Origin: Flavobacterium notoginsengisoli
Lineage (GTDB): Bacteria; Bacteroidota; Bacteroidia; Flavobacteriales; Flavobacteriaceae
NCBI RefSeq assembly: GCF_014207905.1
Contig: NZ_JACHLB010000001.1
Coordinates: 1,242,723-1,306,722, forward strand
DNA length: 64,000 bases
Direction: 5' to 3'
In this document: positions 34,931-44,374 of the stretch, one piece after another
How the letters are laid out: every line of letters starts with the position of its first letter
Position numbering within the stretch: position 1 is the stretch's first letter
The notes under the pieces: model-generated
What the model was told of the DNA's origin: nothing
What the model saw: only the letters and a program-made list of their open reading frames with translations
Database searches by the model: none
Translations under genes and position numbers: made by a program

Positions 34931-35741
34931 AAACGTATTTTTGATTTAAAGAAGAAGGAACGATTCCGAATTTCTTTTTAAATGAAAATGAAAAATGAGA
35001 TAAGTCTTCAAAGCCGACTCCTATGTAGACTTCGGAAGGTAGTTTTCCTTGGCTGATTAAATAATATGCTTCTTGCAGTCTTTTGTTTAAAAGCCATTTT
35101 CCTGGAGTTTCCTGAAACACTTTCTGAAAATCTCTTTTGAATGTGGCTAAGCTTCGACCTGTTAAATAGGCAAATCGATGCATTTGTACATTGAAATGAA
35201 AATTTTTGTTCATAAAAGCTTCCAAATCAATTTTGCCGGGCTCATTAAAATCAAATAAAATGTCTTTTAGCTCTGGATTGACTTTTAATAAAAGATGGAC
35301 GGCTTCTTTTATTTTTAAATTAAATAAAGCTTCGTTGCTTTCCTGTTCAACTTCGAGATAAGATAATAGCGATTCCATGAAAGAATGGTAAAGCGGATTC
35401 GGAGATAAAGAAAACATTGCTTCGGAATCGGTCTTTTTGCTGGCGGTATAGTTGTATTCTTTACTGATTTCGCGTAGAATTTCTTGATCTAAAAAAAGAG
35501 AAATGGTTTTAAATTCTCCTCCATCAGGCGGTATTTTAGTAAATTTTGCTAAATGATTTCTTCTGCTAAAACGAAAATCTCCTGGTTTGGAATGAAAAGT
35601 GTTTTTGTTGTCAGAAGCAATCATTTCTCCAGAAATCTGGTAACTAAAAACATGTTCAGGTATAAAATGTTCTCCTTCTCGGCTGCGAGAATAGTAGCAG
35701 GAGTAAAGAATTTTTGGTTTTGTATTGGTTTTTGTACTCAT
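34920..35741 (-). CDS. AraC-family transcriptional regulator
   Basis: A 273-residue regulator. The N-terminal part (1-150) is a cupin-like sensing domain (GEMIASDNKNTFHSKPGDF). The C-terminal AraC DNA-binding domain (about 175-268) has the first helix-turn-helix in FAYLTGRSLATFKRDFQKVF and the second in EVYIGVGFEDLSHFSFSFKK, with the family's FGIVPSSL at the end. Its start is 62 bp after the aldehyde dehydrogenase stop on the same strand, so it may be co-transcribed with it or control it. The last codons and stop derive from a palindromic repeat. Confidence 0.94.
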   Translation of the reverse strand: MSTKTNTKPKILYSCYYSRSREGEHFIPEHVFSYQISGEMIASDNKNTFHSKPGDFRFSRRNHLAKFTKIPPDGGEFKTISLFLDQEILREISKEYNYTASKKTDSEAMFSLSPNPLYHSFMESLLSYLEVEQESNEALFNLKIKEAVHLLLKVNPELKDILFDFNEPGKIDLEAFMNKNFHFNVQMHRFAYLTGRSLATFKRDFQKVFQETPGKWLLNKRLQEAYYLISQGKLPSEVYIGVGFEDLSHFSFSFKKKFGIVPSSLNQKYVSRG

Positions 35742-35803
35742 ATCGTAAAGTTACTAAAAGATCCGGAAAATCTTTTTGAGAAAAGACTTCCGTATCTACA
35801 GAA

Positions 35804-37225
35804 TTATTTTTGTTGAATTAACGCTTTAGGTTCTAAATAAGCTTCAAGCCCTAATTCTCCAAATTCACGGCCAATTCCAGATTGTTTAAATCCTCCAAAA
35901 GGAGCCATCGGATCGTGACTAATTCCATTTATTTGAACTCTTCCTGCATTAATTTGTGAAGAGACACGGTGAGCTCTTTCCGCGTCGGCAGAGCTTACAT
36001 AGGCTTGTAGTCCGTATGTAGTGTCGTTGGCAATTTCAATTGCTTCTTCTTCTGTTTTGTAGGTAATGATGGATAAAACAGGTCCAAATATTTCTTCTTG
36101 AGCAATTCTCATTTTGTTATTTACATTGATGAAAACGGTTGGTTTTACGAAATTTCCCTTTTCTAAACCTTCTGGTTTTCCTAATCCGCCGGTTAAAATT
36201 TCTGCACCTTCGTTAATTCCAATTTTAATATAATCTTGAACGCGATTAAATTGTTTTGCGCTTACCATTGGTCCGACTGCGGTGTTTGGATTTCTTGGGT
36301 CGCCTACAATTGTATTTGAAAGGACTTCTTTAATGATGGTTTTGGTTTCTTCTAATTTGTTTTCTGGAACTAATAATCTTGTTCCTGCAATACAAGCTTG
36401 TCCGCTATTCATAAATGCGGCGATAACTGCAAGTGGAATTGCTTTAGAAAAGTCAGTATCATCTAAAATAATATTCGGAGATTTTCCTCCAAGTTCCAGT
36501 GTGACACGTTTCATCGTGTTCACGGCTTCTTTCGCAATGATTTTTCCAACGTTTGTTGAGCCTGTAAATGATATTTTGGCAATATCGGGATTGCGGCTTA
36601 TTTCGCTGCCGACTACTTCGCCTAAACCATTTACAATATTAAAAACGCCTTTTGGAAGATTGGCTTCATGTAAGCATTCTGTGATTAATTGTGTTTGTTG
36701 AGCACTCATTTCGCTTGGTTTAATTACAACTGTACATCCAGCGGCAATTGCGGTTGAAAGTTTACTGCAGATAAAACCATTGCTAGAATTCCAAGGAATA
36801 ATGATTCCGACAACGCCAATTGGAGTCATTTGAACTTCTGATTCTCCCATTGTTTTGGTGAAATCGTAAGTTTCTAGTAGTTGAATCGCAGAGTCAAAAC
36901 TCTTTTGCATGTAAATGAAGCTATTGGATGCGAATTGAAATGTTCCTCCGTATTCTTCTGTTACAACATTTATAAAATCATCTTTTCTTTTTTCAATTGC
37001 TGTTTTGATGTTTTTAAGAAATTGAATTCTTTCTTCTGCTGTAGTTTTTGAAAAAGTTTTAAAAGCGATTTTGGCTGCGTCAATTGCTTTTTGAGTGTCT
37101 TCAGTGTTTCCTAAAAGTACTTTTCCTAATTTTTTATTTGTTGTGGGGCTGATAAGGTCAAAATATTCTGTTCCTTTTGGAGTAACAAACTCTCCATTAA
37201 TGTAAATTTTGTCTATTGTTTTCAT
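35804..37225 (-). CDS. NAD(P)-dependent aldehyde dehydrogenase
   Basis: A 473-residue enzyme oxidising an aldehyde to its acid. The Rossmann part has IIPWNSSNGFICSKL (residue 138 on) and FTGSTNVGKII; the catalytic Glu is in LELGGKSPNII and the nucleophile Cys in GQACIAGTR near residue 277. The late motif EEIFGPVLSII is present. The length is normal. The substrate cannot be read from the sequence. An AraC regulator follows, which suggests inducible use of an aldehyde or alcohol. Confidence 0.94.
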   Translation of the reverse strand: MKTIDKIYINGEFVTPKGTEYFDLISPTTNKKLGKVLLGNTEDTQKAIDAAKIAFKTFSKTTAEERIQFLKNIKTAIEKRKDDFINVVTEEYGGTFQFASNSFIYMQKSFDSAIQLLETYDFTKTMGESEVQMTPIGVVGIIIPWNSSNGFICSKLSTAIAAGCTVVIKPSEMSAQQTQLITECLHEANLPKGVFNIVNGLGEVVGSEISRNPDIAKISFTGSTNVGKIIAKEAVNTMKRVTLELGGKSPNIILDDTDFSKAIPLAVIAAFMNSGQACIAGTRLLVPENKLEETKTIIKEVLSNTIVGDPRNPNTAVGPMVSAKQFNRVQDYIKIGINEGAEILTGGLGKPEGLEKGNFVKPTVFINVNNKMRIAQEEIFGPVLSIITYKTEEEAIEIANDTTYGLQAYVSSADAERAHRVSSQINAGRVQINGISHDPMAPFGGFKQSGIGREFGELGLEAYLEPKALIQQK

Positions 37226-37332
37226 GTTGTAAGTTTTAATGAATTTTTATTTGACAAATTTCTTTAATAAATGGAGGTTTGACTTTGTTGAAAAGCTCAA
37301 TTTTACTTTGTTGAAAAGCTCATTTTGCTAAT

Positions 37333-37362
37333 AAAAAAAGCCTCTCGTTTGAGAAGCTTTTT
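37333..37362 (-). terminator. Terminator of the universal stress protein gene
   Basis: AAAGC-TCTC / GAGA-GCTTT stem with a GTTT loop; the T-run lies on the minus-strand 3' side, 24 bases after the stop. Confidence 0.8.
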
Positions 37363-37386
37363 ATTTGTGTTATAATTGTATAGCTC

Positions 37387-38211
37387 TTATATCTTTAGTG
37401 TGATAACCGGTCTAACGGCATGATTAACTAATCCTTCACTTATGCTTCCGTTAAAGAAATGAGCGAATCCGGTTCTGCCGTGTGTGCACATTCCAATGAT
37501 GTCAGCATTTATTTTATTAGAAAAATTAATAATTCCTTTTTCAATATTAGTGTCGTTATAAATTTGAGTAGTGTAATTGCTAATGTTGAAATGAGATGCA
37601 AAATCATTCATTGCTTTTTCGGCAATGTGAGTAGGTTTGAAACTGTTTGGTGTGCAAATGTTTACTAAGTGTAGTTTTGAATCAAATAATTTGGTGAAGT
37701 TTAAAAGTTTTTCAAAAGGTTTTTTTGCTTCTTCTGAAAAATCAGATGCAAAAACAATATTAGCAGCGTCGAAATTTGAAATGTTTTTCTTGATGATTAA
37801 AACGGGAATTTCAGAATTTCGAACAACTTTTTCAGTATTAGAGCCAATTAACAATTCCTCAATGCCAGAAGATCCATGTGATCCCATTATGATTAGATCG
37901 ACTTCATAATCTTTGCTTATTTGTGTAATGCCGTGTATTGGTTTGTCCATTTTTACAACTTCGGTTATCGATATTCCGTCAAGGTAAGATCTTGAAGAAA
38001 CTTCGTCTAGCATTTCGTTTGCTTTTTTCATGAAAAGCATAGTTTCAGGAATACTGATTCCGCCCATGATGGCATCGTTGGATTGATGCGGTAATTCGAG
38101 CATGTGTAGTATGATGATCTCAGAATTATTTTTTTTTGCAATTTGGGAGGCAACTTTTAAAGCATCTTCTGCATGTTCTGAGAAGTCGGTAGGTACTAAA
38201 ATTCGTTTCAT
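37387..38211 (-). CDS. Tandem universal stress protein
   Basis: A 274-residue cytosolic protein with two UspA domains, about 1-140 and 148-274. Each opens with a beta strand of the RILVPTDFSEHAED type (the second is IVFASDFSEEAKK) and has the ATP-binding glycine loop: GSHGSSGIEELLIGSNTEKV in the first, CTHGRTGFAHFFNGSISEGL in the second. Proteins of this type respond to starvation, oxygen limitation and other stress. It is a single-gene unit divergent from the rimP operon. Confidence 0.94.
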   Translation of the reverse strand: MKRILVPTDFSEHAEDALKVASQIAKKNNSEIIILHMLELPHQSNDAIMGGISIPETMLFMKKANEMLDEVSSRSYLDGISITEVVKMDKPIHGITQISKDYEVDLIIMGSHGSSGIEELLIGSNTEKVVRNSEIPVLIIKKNISNFDAANIVFASDFSEEAKKPFEKLLNFTKLFDSKLHLVNICTPNSFKPTHIAEKAMNDFASHFNISNYTTQIYNDTNIEKGIINFSNKINADIIGMCTHGRTGFAHFFNGSISEGLVNHAVRPVITLKI

Positions 38212-38293
38212 AATTTTGAAGTTAATTATATGAATAATTCTCTATTTTAATGCTCTTATAAAGGTAAGAAATATTTTTAGAGCAATCAATTTA

Positions 38294-38322
38294 TTTGATT
38301 TATAAAAAAAACACTATATTTG
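38294..38322 (+). promoter_or_regulatory. Promoter of rimP-nusA-infB
   Basis: TTTG at 38294-38297 and TATATTTG at 38315-38322 are 17 bases apart, fitting the Bacteroidota consensus. Transcription should start about 25 bases before the leader hairpin. Confidence 0.8.
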
Positions 38323-38350
38323 CACAGTTATTTATTAAAATCTAAATAAT

Positions 38351-38371
38351 GAGGGGACTAAGTGTCCCCTC
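38351..38371 (+). promoter_or_regulatory. Terminator-like leader hairpin before rimP
   Basis: GAGGGGAC and GTCCCCTC pair around TAAGT and are followed at once by a run of five T, in the leader between the promoter and the rimP ATG at 38385. It looks like an attenuator controlling the rimP-nusA-infB operon. Confidence 0.65.
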
Positions 38372-38384
38372 TTTTTATAAAATT

Positions 38385-38849
38385 ATGACATTCAAAGAAA
38401 AAGTAAACGGATTAATTACAGAAGCTCTTCTGGAAAAGCCATCAATCTTTTTGATTGATTTGGCAGTTTCGGATTCTTTCAAAATTAGTGTTGGTTTAGA
38501 CGGAGATAATGGAGTGGCACTGCAGGATTGTATCGATATTAGTCGCGCAATCGAGAATAATCTAGATCGTGAAGAACAGGATTTTTCGCTTGAAGTAGCG
38601 TCAGTTGGAATAGGGTCGCCTTTGAAATTGATAAGACAATACAAGAAAAATATTGGTAGAACGCTGATTGTTACTACAAATACTGAAAAAATTGAAGCAG
38701 AATTGATAGAAGCTAACGATGTTTTTATAATTTTGTCTTGGAAAGCAAGGGAACCGAAAAAAGTAGGAAAAGGAAAAGAAACAGTTCAAAAGGAGCAACA
38801 AATACCTTATACAGAAATTAAAGAGGCAGTTGTTACAGTAACATTTTAA
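38385..38849 (+). CDS. rimP: Ribosome maturation factor RimP
   Basis: A 154-residue protein needed for assembly of the 30S subunit. It has [20 protein letters not shown] and the family's [23 protein letters not shown] region (read in two parts), then a C-terminal SH3-like domain (ending in [12 protein letters not shown]). The frame is open from an ATG at 38349, but that lies at the foot of the leader hairpin; ATG at 38385 gives the expected N-terminus [10 protein letters not shown]. It is first in the rimP-nusA-infB operon. Confidence 0.95.
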   Translation: MTFKEKVNGLITEALLEKPSIFLIDLAVSDSFKISVGLDGDNGVALQDCIDISRAIENNLDREEQDFSLEVASVGIGSPLKLIRQYKKNIGRTLIVTTNTEKIEAELIEANDVFIILSWKAREPKKVGKGKETVQKEQQIPYTEIKEAVVTVTF

Positions 38850-38868
38850 TTTTAATTAAAGAATTCGC

Positions 38869-40122
38869 ATGGAAAATTTAGCATTAATCGATTCATTCTC
38901 AGAGTTTAAAGATAATAAACTTATTGATCGTGTAACGCTTATGGCAATTTTAGAGGATGTGTTTAGAAATGCATTGAAGAAAAAATACGGATCTGATGAT
39001 AACTTCGATATTATTATAAATCCTGATAAAGGAGATATGGAGATATGGAGAAGAAGAGTAATCGTTGCTGATGAAGATCTGGATTTTGAAAACGAAGAAA
39101 TTACCTTGACCGAAGCAAGAATGATTGAGGCGGATTTTGAAATTGGCGAAGAAGTCTCTGAAGAAGTTAAATTGATTGATTTAGGAAGAAGAGCTATTTT
39201 GGCACTTCGTCAAAACTTAATATCTAAAATTCACGAACACGATAATACTAATCTTTACAAACAATTTAAAGATATTATCGGTGATATTTATACAGCAGAA
39301 GTACATCACGTACGTCCGAGAGTAGTTATCTTAGTAGATGACGAAGGAAACGAAATTGTACTTCCAAAAGAAAAACAAATTCCGTCAGATTTCTTCCGTA
39401 AAGGAGATAATGTACGTGGAATTATTGAAAGCGTAGAATTAAAAGGAAATAAACCTCAAATTATCATGTCTAGAACTTCTGAGAAGTTTTTAGAAAAATT
39501 ATTTGAACAAGAAATTCCAGAGGTTTTCGACGGACTAATTACAGTTAAAAATGTCGTTCGTATTCCAGGTGAAAAAGCAAAAGTAGCTGTAGATTCTTAT
39601 GATGATAGAATTGATCCAGTTGGAGCTTGTGTGGGAATGAAAGGTTCTCGTATTCACGGAATTGTACGCGAATTAGGAAATGAAAATATTGATGTAATCA
39701 ATTATACAAACAATATTCAATTATTTATTACAAGAGCTTTAAGCCCTGCTAAAGTTTCTTCAATCAAAATTGATGAAGATAACAAACGTGCTGAAGTATT
39801 CTTGAAATTAGAAGAGGTTTCTAAAGCAATCGGTAGAGGTGGTCACAATATCAAATTAGCTGGTCAATTGACAGGTTATGAGTTAGATGTTATTCGTGAA
39901 GGAGATGTTGCCGGTACTGTTGCAGATGAAGACGATGTTGAATTAACAGAGTTCTCAGATGAGATCGAAGAGTGGGTAATTGAAGAGTTTGCAAAAATCG
40001 GTTTGGATACTGCAAAAAGTATCTTGAAACACGATGTAGAAGATTTAGTAAGAAGAACAGATTTAGAAGAGGAAACTATTCTAGATGTTATGAAAATACT
40101 AAAAGAAGAGTTTGATAGTTAG
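38869..40122 (+). CDS. nusA: Transcription termination/antitermination factor NusA
   Basis: A 417-residue RNA polymerase-binding factor that promotes pausing and modulates termination. The N-terminal polymerase-binding domain covers about 1-130, the S1 domain about 135-200 (GDIYTAEVHHVRPRVVILV), and two KH domains follow (VGACVGMKGSRIHGIVRELG and SKAIGRGGHNIKLAGQLTG). It ends soon after an acidic helical segment and lacks the two C-terminal acidic repeats of E. coli NusA. It lies 19 bp after rimP. Confidence 0.97.
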   Translation: MENLALIDSFSEFKDNKLIDRVTLMAILEDVFRNALKKKYGSDDNFDIIINPDKGDMEIWRRRVIVADEDLDFENEEITLTEARMIEADFEIGEEVSEEVKLIDLGRRAILALRQNLISKIHEHDNTNLYKQFKDIIGDIYTAEVHHVRPRVVILVDDEGNEIVLPKEKQIPSDFFRKGDNVRGIIESVELKGNKPQIIMSRTSEKFLEKLFEQEIPEVFDGLITVKNVVRIPGEKAKVAVDSYDDRIDPVGACVGMKGSRIHGIVRELGNENIDVINYTNNIQLFITRALSPAKVSSIKIDEDNKRAEVFLKLEEVSKAIGRGGHNIKLAGQLTGYELDVIREGDVAGTVADEDDVELTEFSDEIEEWVIEEFAKIGLDTAKSILKHDVEDLVRRTDLEEETILDVMKILKEEFDS

Positions 40123-40181
40123 TCAATAGCTGAACATCTGCTCTAACAACACAACGAAAAAGGTAATAATAAAAAGGTTAT

Positions 40182-43064
40182 ATGTCTGAAGAGAGAGTAA
40201 TAAGAATAAACAAGGTTTTAAGGGAATTAAATATTTCGTTAGAAAGAGCTGTAGATTATCTAAAAGATAAAGGAATTGCTATTGATGCAAATCCAAATGC
40301 AAAAATTTCTGATAGCGAATTTAATATCCTTCAAAGCCAATTTGCGGGCGATAAGGGGAATAAAGAGGCTTCTAAAGAGGTTGGAGAAGAGAAAAGAAAA
40401 GAAAAAGAAGCATTACGTGTAGAACGTGAGAAAGAGATTGAAGACAAACGCAGACAAGAAGAAGAGCGTCAAAAACAGCAAGAAATAATTAAAGCGAGAG
40501 CGGTTGTTTCAGGGCCTGTGCAAGTTGGAAAAATTGACTTAAATCCAAAAAAACCTGCGATTACTCCTTCTGAGGAAACAGTTAAAGCTGAAGAGCCAAA
40601 AGCTGTTGTTGCACCTGTGCAGCCAGAAAAACCTGTTCAAAATGAAACAGTAAAACCGGAGCCAGTTGTAACTCCGCCAGTTTCTGAGACTAAAAAAGAA
40701 GAGCCTGTTATTACTGAGAAAAAAGAGGTTAAAGCTGAATCTTCTAAAGTAGCACAAGAGCCTATTGTGTCTACAGATCCAAATACTTCAGAAGAAACTA
40801 TCACAACACAATATCAAAAGCTTTCAGGAACTACTCTTACTGGGCAGACAATTGATTTGTCTCAATTTAATAAGCCTAAGAAAAAGAAAGAAGATCCTAA
40901 AGCAGCTCAAAATAATAAGCCTGGAGCTCCTGGGGTAGGTGGTAATAACGCAAATAAAAACAAGCGTAAAAGAATTGCTCCTAAACCTGGTACGCCTGGA
41001 GCACCAAAACCTGCAACAGGTAATAATAATGCTCCTGGAACGCCAAATCCAAACAAAATTACGCCAAATAATAATGGAGGAGGTTTTAATGCTAACAGAA
41101 GTCAGAGACCAGGTTTTGTAAAAGGAAACCGTCCGGCAATCGTAGCTAAAGTTGAGCCGACAGAAGAAGAAGTAAAAAACCAAATTAGAGAAACTCTTGA
41201 AAAACTTCAAGGTAAAGGAGGTAAATCTAAAGCGGCAAAATATAGAAGAGATAAAAGAGAAACACACCGTCAGAAATCTGATGATGAGCAAAGAGCTCTT
41301 GATGAAGGAAGTAAAACAATTAAAGTTACGGAATTCGTTACAGTAGGTGAAATCGCAATTATGATGGATGTGCCGATTACTAAAGTAATTGGAACTTGTA
41401 TGTCTCTTGGAATCATGGTTACCATGAACCAACGTCTAGATGCTGAAACTCTAACAATTGTGGCTGACGAATTCGGTTATGAAGTTGAATTTATCACAGT
41501 TGATATTGAAGAAGCTATCGAGGTAGTTGAAGATAAAGAAGAAGATTTAGTTACTAGAGCGCCGATCGTTACTGTAATGGGTCACGTCGATCACGGTAAA
41601 ACATCTTTACTGGATTATATTCGTAAAGAAAATGTTATTGCTGGTGAGTCGGGAGGTATTACACAGCACATTGGAGCTTATGGAGTAACTTTAGATAATG
41701 GACAAAAAATTGCATTCTTAGATACACCGGGTCACGAGGCGTTTACCGCGATGCGTGCACGTGGAGCTCAAGTTACGGATATTGCTATTATCGTTGTAGC
41801 GGCGGATGATGATATCATGCCACAAACTAAAGAGGCGATTTCTCACGCACAAGCTGCGGGAGTGCCAATTATATTTGCAATCAATAAAATTGATAAACCA
41901 AATGCTAATGTTGATAAAATTAAAGAGCGTTTGGCTGGTATGAATTTACTTGTTGAAGATTGGGGTGGAAAAATTCAATCACATGATATTTCTGCAAAAG
42001 TTGGAACAGGAGTTAAAGAATTGCTGGAAAAAGTTTTATTAGAAGCTGAAATCTTAGATTTGAAAGCAAATCCAAATAAAGCGGCTCAAGGAACTGTTGT
42101 AGAGGCTTTCCTTGATAAAGGAAAAGGTTATGTTTCTACAATTTTAGTTCAACAAGGAACATTGAAAATTGGAGATTACATGCTTGCTGGAAAACACCAT
42201 GGAAAAGTTAAAGCGATGCATGATGAAAGAGGGCATACAGTTTTAACAGCTGGTCCTTCGACTCCAGTATCGGTTTTAGGTTTGGATGGAGCAGCAACAG
42301 CAGGTGATAAATTCAACGTTTTTGAAGATGAAAAAGAAGCAAAACAAATTGCTTCTAAGCGTTCTCAATTAATGCGTGAACAGTCAGTTCGTACACAAAG
42401 ACATATTACTCTTGATGAAATCGGTCGTCGTATAGCTCTTGGTCAGTTTAAAGAATTAAATGTAATTCTTAAAGGAGACGTTGATGGATCTGTTGAAGCA
42501 TTATCAGATTCGTTCTCTAAACTTTCTACTGAAGAAGTTCAAATTAATATCATTCATAAAGGAGTTGGTGCGATTACAGAAACCGATGTAAACTTGGCTT
42601 CTGCGTCAGATGCAATCATTATTGGATTTAACGTTCGTCCAGCTGGAAATGCAAGACAACTTGCAGATAAAGAAGAAATCGATATCCGCTACTATTCTAT
42701 TATCTATGCAGCTATTGATGACTTAAAAGATGCAATGGAAGGAATGTTGGCTCCAGAGATGAAAGAAGAGGTGTTAGGAAATGCTGAAATCCGTGAGATT
42801 TTCAAAATTTCTAAAGTTGGATCTATCGCTGGATGTATGGTTACAGATGGTAAAATCTTAAGAACATCTAAGATTAGAGTTATTAGAGATGGAGTTGTAG
42901 TTCATACTGGAGAACTTGTTGCTTTAAAACGTTTCAAAGACGATGTAAAAGAGGTGACGAAAGGTTATGATTGTGGTATTCAAATTAAAGGATTTAATGA
43001 TATCGAGATTAACGATGTTATTGAGGCTTACCACGAAGTAGCAATTAAAAAGAAATTGAAATAA
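40182..43064 (+). CDS. infB: Translation initiation factor IF-2
   Basis: A 960-residue GTPase that brings initiator tRNA to the ribosome. The N-terminal IF2_N helix lies at 1-55. Residues 60-330 are low-complexity Lys/Glu/Pro/Asn-rich sequence, with an Asn/Gly/Pro stretch at about 245-310. The GTPase core has [12 protein letters not shown] near residue 469, DTPGHEAF and NKIDKPNAN. The C-terminal domains C1 and C2 are complete. It is last in the rimP-nusA-infB operon, 59 bp after nusA, and is followed by a strong terminator. Confidence 0.98.
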   Translation: MSEERVIRINKVLRELNISLERAVDYLKDKGIAIDANPNAKISDSEFNILQSQFAGDKGNKEASKEVGEEKRKEKEALRVEREKEIEDKRRQEEERQKQQEIIKARAVVSGPVQVGKIDLNPKKPAITPSEETVKAEEPKAVVAPVQPEKPVQNETVKPEPVVTPPVSETKKEEPVITEKKEVKAESSKVAQEPIVSTDPNTSEETITTQYQKLSGTTLTGQTIDLSQFNKPKKKKEDPKAAQNNKPGAPGVGGNNANKNKRKRIAPKPGTPGAPKPATGNNNAPGTPNPNKITPNNNGGGFNANRSQRPGFVKGNRPAIVAKVEPTEEEVKNQIRETLEKLQGKGGKSKAAKYRRDKRETHRQKSDDEQRALDEGSKTIKVTEFVTVGEIAIMMDVPITKVIGTCMSLGIMVTMNQRLDAETLTIVADEFGYEVEFITVDIEEAIEVVEDKEEDLVTRAPIVTVMGHVDHGKTSLLDYIRKENVIAGESGGITQHIGAYGVTLDNGQKIAFLDTPGHEAFTAMRARGAQVTDIAIIVVAADDDIMPQTKEAISHAQAAGVPIIFAINKIDKPNANVDKIKERLAGMNLLVEDWGGKIQSHDISAKVGTGVKELLEKVLLEAEILDLKANPNKAAQGTVVEAFLDKGKGYVSTILVQQGTLKIGDYMLAGKHHGKVKAMHDERGHTVLTAGPSTPVSVLGLDGAATAGDKFNVFEDEKEAKQIASKRSQLMREQSVRTQRHITLDEIGRRIALGQFKELNVILKGDVDGSVEALSDSFSKLSTEEVQINIIHKGVGAITETDVNLASASDAIIIGFNVRPAGNARQLADKEEIDIRYYSIIYAAIDDLKDAMEGMLAPEMKEEVLGNAEIREIFKISKVGSIAGCMVTDGKILRTSKIRVIRDGVVVHTGELVALKRFKDDVKEVTKGYDCGIQIKGFNDIEINDVIEAYHEVAIKKKLK

Positions 43065-43080
43065 AATTCAATAAGTATAT

Positions 43081-43114
43081 AAAGAGTCCCAATGAAAATT
43101 GGGACTCTTTTTTT
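43081..43114 (+). terminator. Terminator of rimP-nusA-infB
   Basis: AAAGAGTCCCAAT and ATTGGGACTCTTT pair around GAAA, with a T-run, 17 bases past the infB stop. Confidence 0.92.
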
Positions 43115-43186
43115 GTTAAAGAATTTGTTTGGAGTGATTACTTTGGGCTTTTAATCTTATTTTTGATATAACTAAATTAATATAAG

Positions 43187-43696
43187 ATGAAATTAGGAAT
43201 ATATTCAGTTGTTTTGCTTTTAAGTTTTTCTTCTTTTTGTTTTGGTCAAGAAGATGTGGAAAAACCTGCTCCACCTAAAGGAGATGCTTTGGTGGGGGAT
43301 TATTATGGAACGGATGTTTCGGTATCTTCTGTGGGTAATGCTATTTCGGTTCGTGAGCTAGATGATAAATTGAAAAAGGATAATAAGATTGAAAATGTCA
43401 TTGTAAAAGGCGAGGTGACAGGTGTGTGTCCAAAAAGAGGTTGTTGGGTAAGTCTTAAGACAGAAGATGGTTCTTCTTTCTTTGTTAAGATGAAAGATTA
43501 TGCTTTTTTTGTACCTACCGCTGCGAAAGGAAAAAATATTGTTTTGGAGGGTGTAGCGGAGAAAAAAGTTACTTCTGTTGAAGAGTTAAAACATTATGCA
43601 AAAGATGCTAAAAAATCAAAAGCAGAAATAGATGCAATCAAAACGCCAAAAGAAGAAATACGATTTATGGCGAGCGGTATAAAGGTTGTTAATTAG
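43187..43696 (+). CDS. Exported DUF4920 protein
   Basis: A 169-residue protein with a signal peptide (1-20, ending CFGQ). The mature part matches DUF4920, a Bacteroidota family with an OB-like fold: VIVKGEVTGVCPKRGCWVSL holds the conserved cysteine pair, followed by FFVKMKDYAFFVPTAAKGK and VVLEG-like strands. The two cysteines might bind a metal or form a disulfide. The role is unknown; the cysteines and periplasmic location recall metal-handling proteins. It is close to the respiratory operon but on its own unit. Confidence 0.85.
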   Translation: MKLGIYSVVLLLSFSSFCFGQEDVEKPAPPKGDALVGDYYGTDVSVSSVGNAISVRELDDKLKKDNKIENVIVKGEVTGVCPKRGCWVSLKTEDGSSFFVKMKDYAFFVPTAAKGKNIVLEGVAEKKVTSVEELKHYAKDAKKSKAEIDAIKTPKEEIRFMASGIKVVN

Positions 43697-43720
43697 TTAC
43701 TTCAGGTATATTTTAAAAAT

Positions 43721-43750
43721 AAAAAAGCGGGATAGTTTCCCGCTTTTTTT
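43721..43750. terminator. Bidirectional terminator between DUF4920 and SPOR genes
   Basis: AAAAAGCGGGA and TCCCGCTTTTT pair around a short loop, with A- and T-runs on both sides. Confidence 0.85.
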
Positions 43751-43765
43751 GTTCTTTAGAACTTC

Positions 43766-44155
43766 TTATTTTCCTGGTTTAAGAAGGAAAACAGTTTTAT
43801 ATCGTTTTTTAATTTCTGCTAAATTTCTTTCTGCCTCAATTCGGGTTTTAAAATTGCCAACTATTACTTTATAATTTGGCGTGTTAAAAATTATTGTTCC
43901 GTCGATATTAGAATTTTCTCTTTTAAAATCTGAAAGTGTTTTTTTTGCTTCGTCGCTTTTGCCACTGAAGATTTGGATTCTATAAGTATCGTTTGTATTT
44001 ATTGACGTGTTAATTTTACGCTTCTCATTTAACAACTGCTCAAATTTAGGGTCTTGATTCAATGTTAAATTTTGGTCTTGTGCGTTAATATTGTGTGCAA
44101 AAGCAATCGTTGTAATTGCTAATAACATTTTTTTTGAAGGACTTAAAATTCTCAT
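43766..44155 (-). CDS. Exported SPOR-domain protein
   Basis: A 129-residue protein from the ATG at 44155, with a signal peptide ending near HNINAQ. Residues 50-128 form a SPOR domain, which binds peptidoglycan lacking side peptides at division sites: TYRIQIFSGKSDEAKKTLSD, then YKVIVGNFKTRIEAERNLAE and IKKRYKTVFLL. An in-frame ATG 21 bp upstream exists, but it would put charged and His residues before the signal. It probably acts in the periplasm at the cell wall. Confidence 0.88.
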   Translation of the reverse strand: MRILSPSKKMLLAITTIAFAHNINAQDQNLTLNQDPKFEQLLNEKRKINTSINTNDTYRIQIFSGKSDEAKKTLSDFKRENSNIDGTIIFNTPNYKVIVGNFKTRIEAERNLAEIKKRYKTVFLLKPGK

Positions 44156-44257
44156 AATGTGATGGTTTTTATGCAAAAATACTATTTAAAGTTTGAGTGT
44201 AAAATTTTAATATTATTTAGAATTGATATAAATTGATATTTAAGGGTATTTTAAGGT

Positions 44258-44287
44258 TTTGAGAATAGTTCATAAGTCGTATTTTTG
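44258..44287 (+). promoter_or_regulatory. Promoter of the act-cox operon
   Basis: TTTG at 44258-44261 and TATTTTTG at 44280-44287 are 18 bases apart. A leader of about 80 bases precedes actA. I see no gene in the rest of 44156-44374. Confidence 0.75.
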
Positions 44288-44374
44288 TGCAAGTTTTAAA
44301 AGAGGGTGTGTGTTTTTACTGTTTTAATACAGAAAAAATCATACCAAAAATTAGTAGACAATTATTTATACTAT

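Noticed and set aside
38349..38384. Earlier ATG for rimP
   Set aside because: It lies at the foot of the leader hairpin, and the extra residues match nothing in the family; the ATG at 38385 gives the conserved N-terminus.
40824..41432. 202-codon open frame opposite infB
   Set aside because: It mirrors the low-complexity Lys/Asn/Pro-coding part of infB and gives a Ser/Phe/Arg-rich product without homology features.
43686..43874. 62-codon open frame after the DUF4920 gene
   Set aside because: It crosses a bidirectional terminator and is antisense to the end of the SPOR gene.
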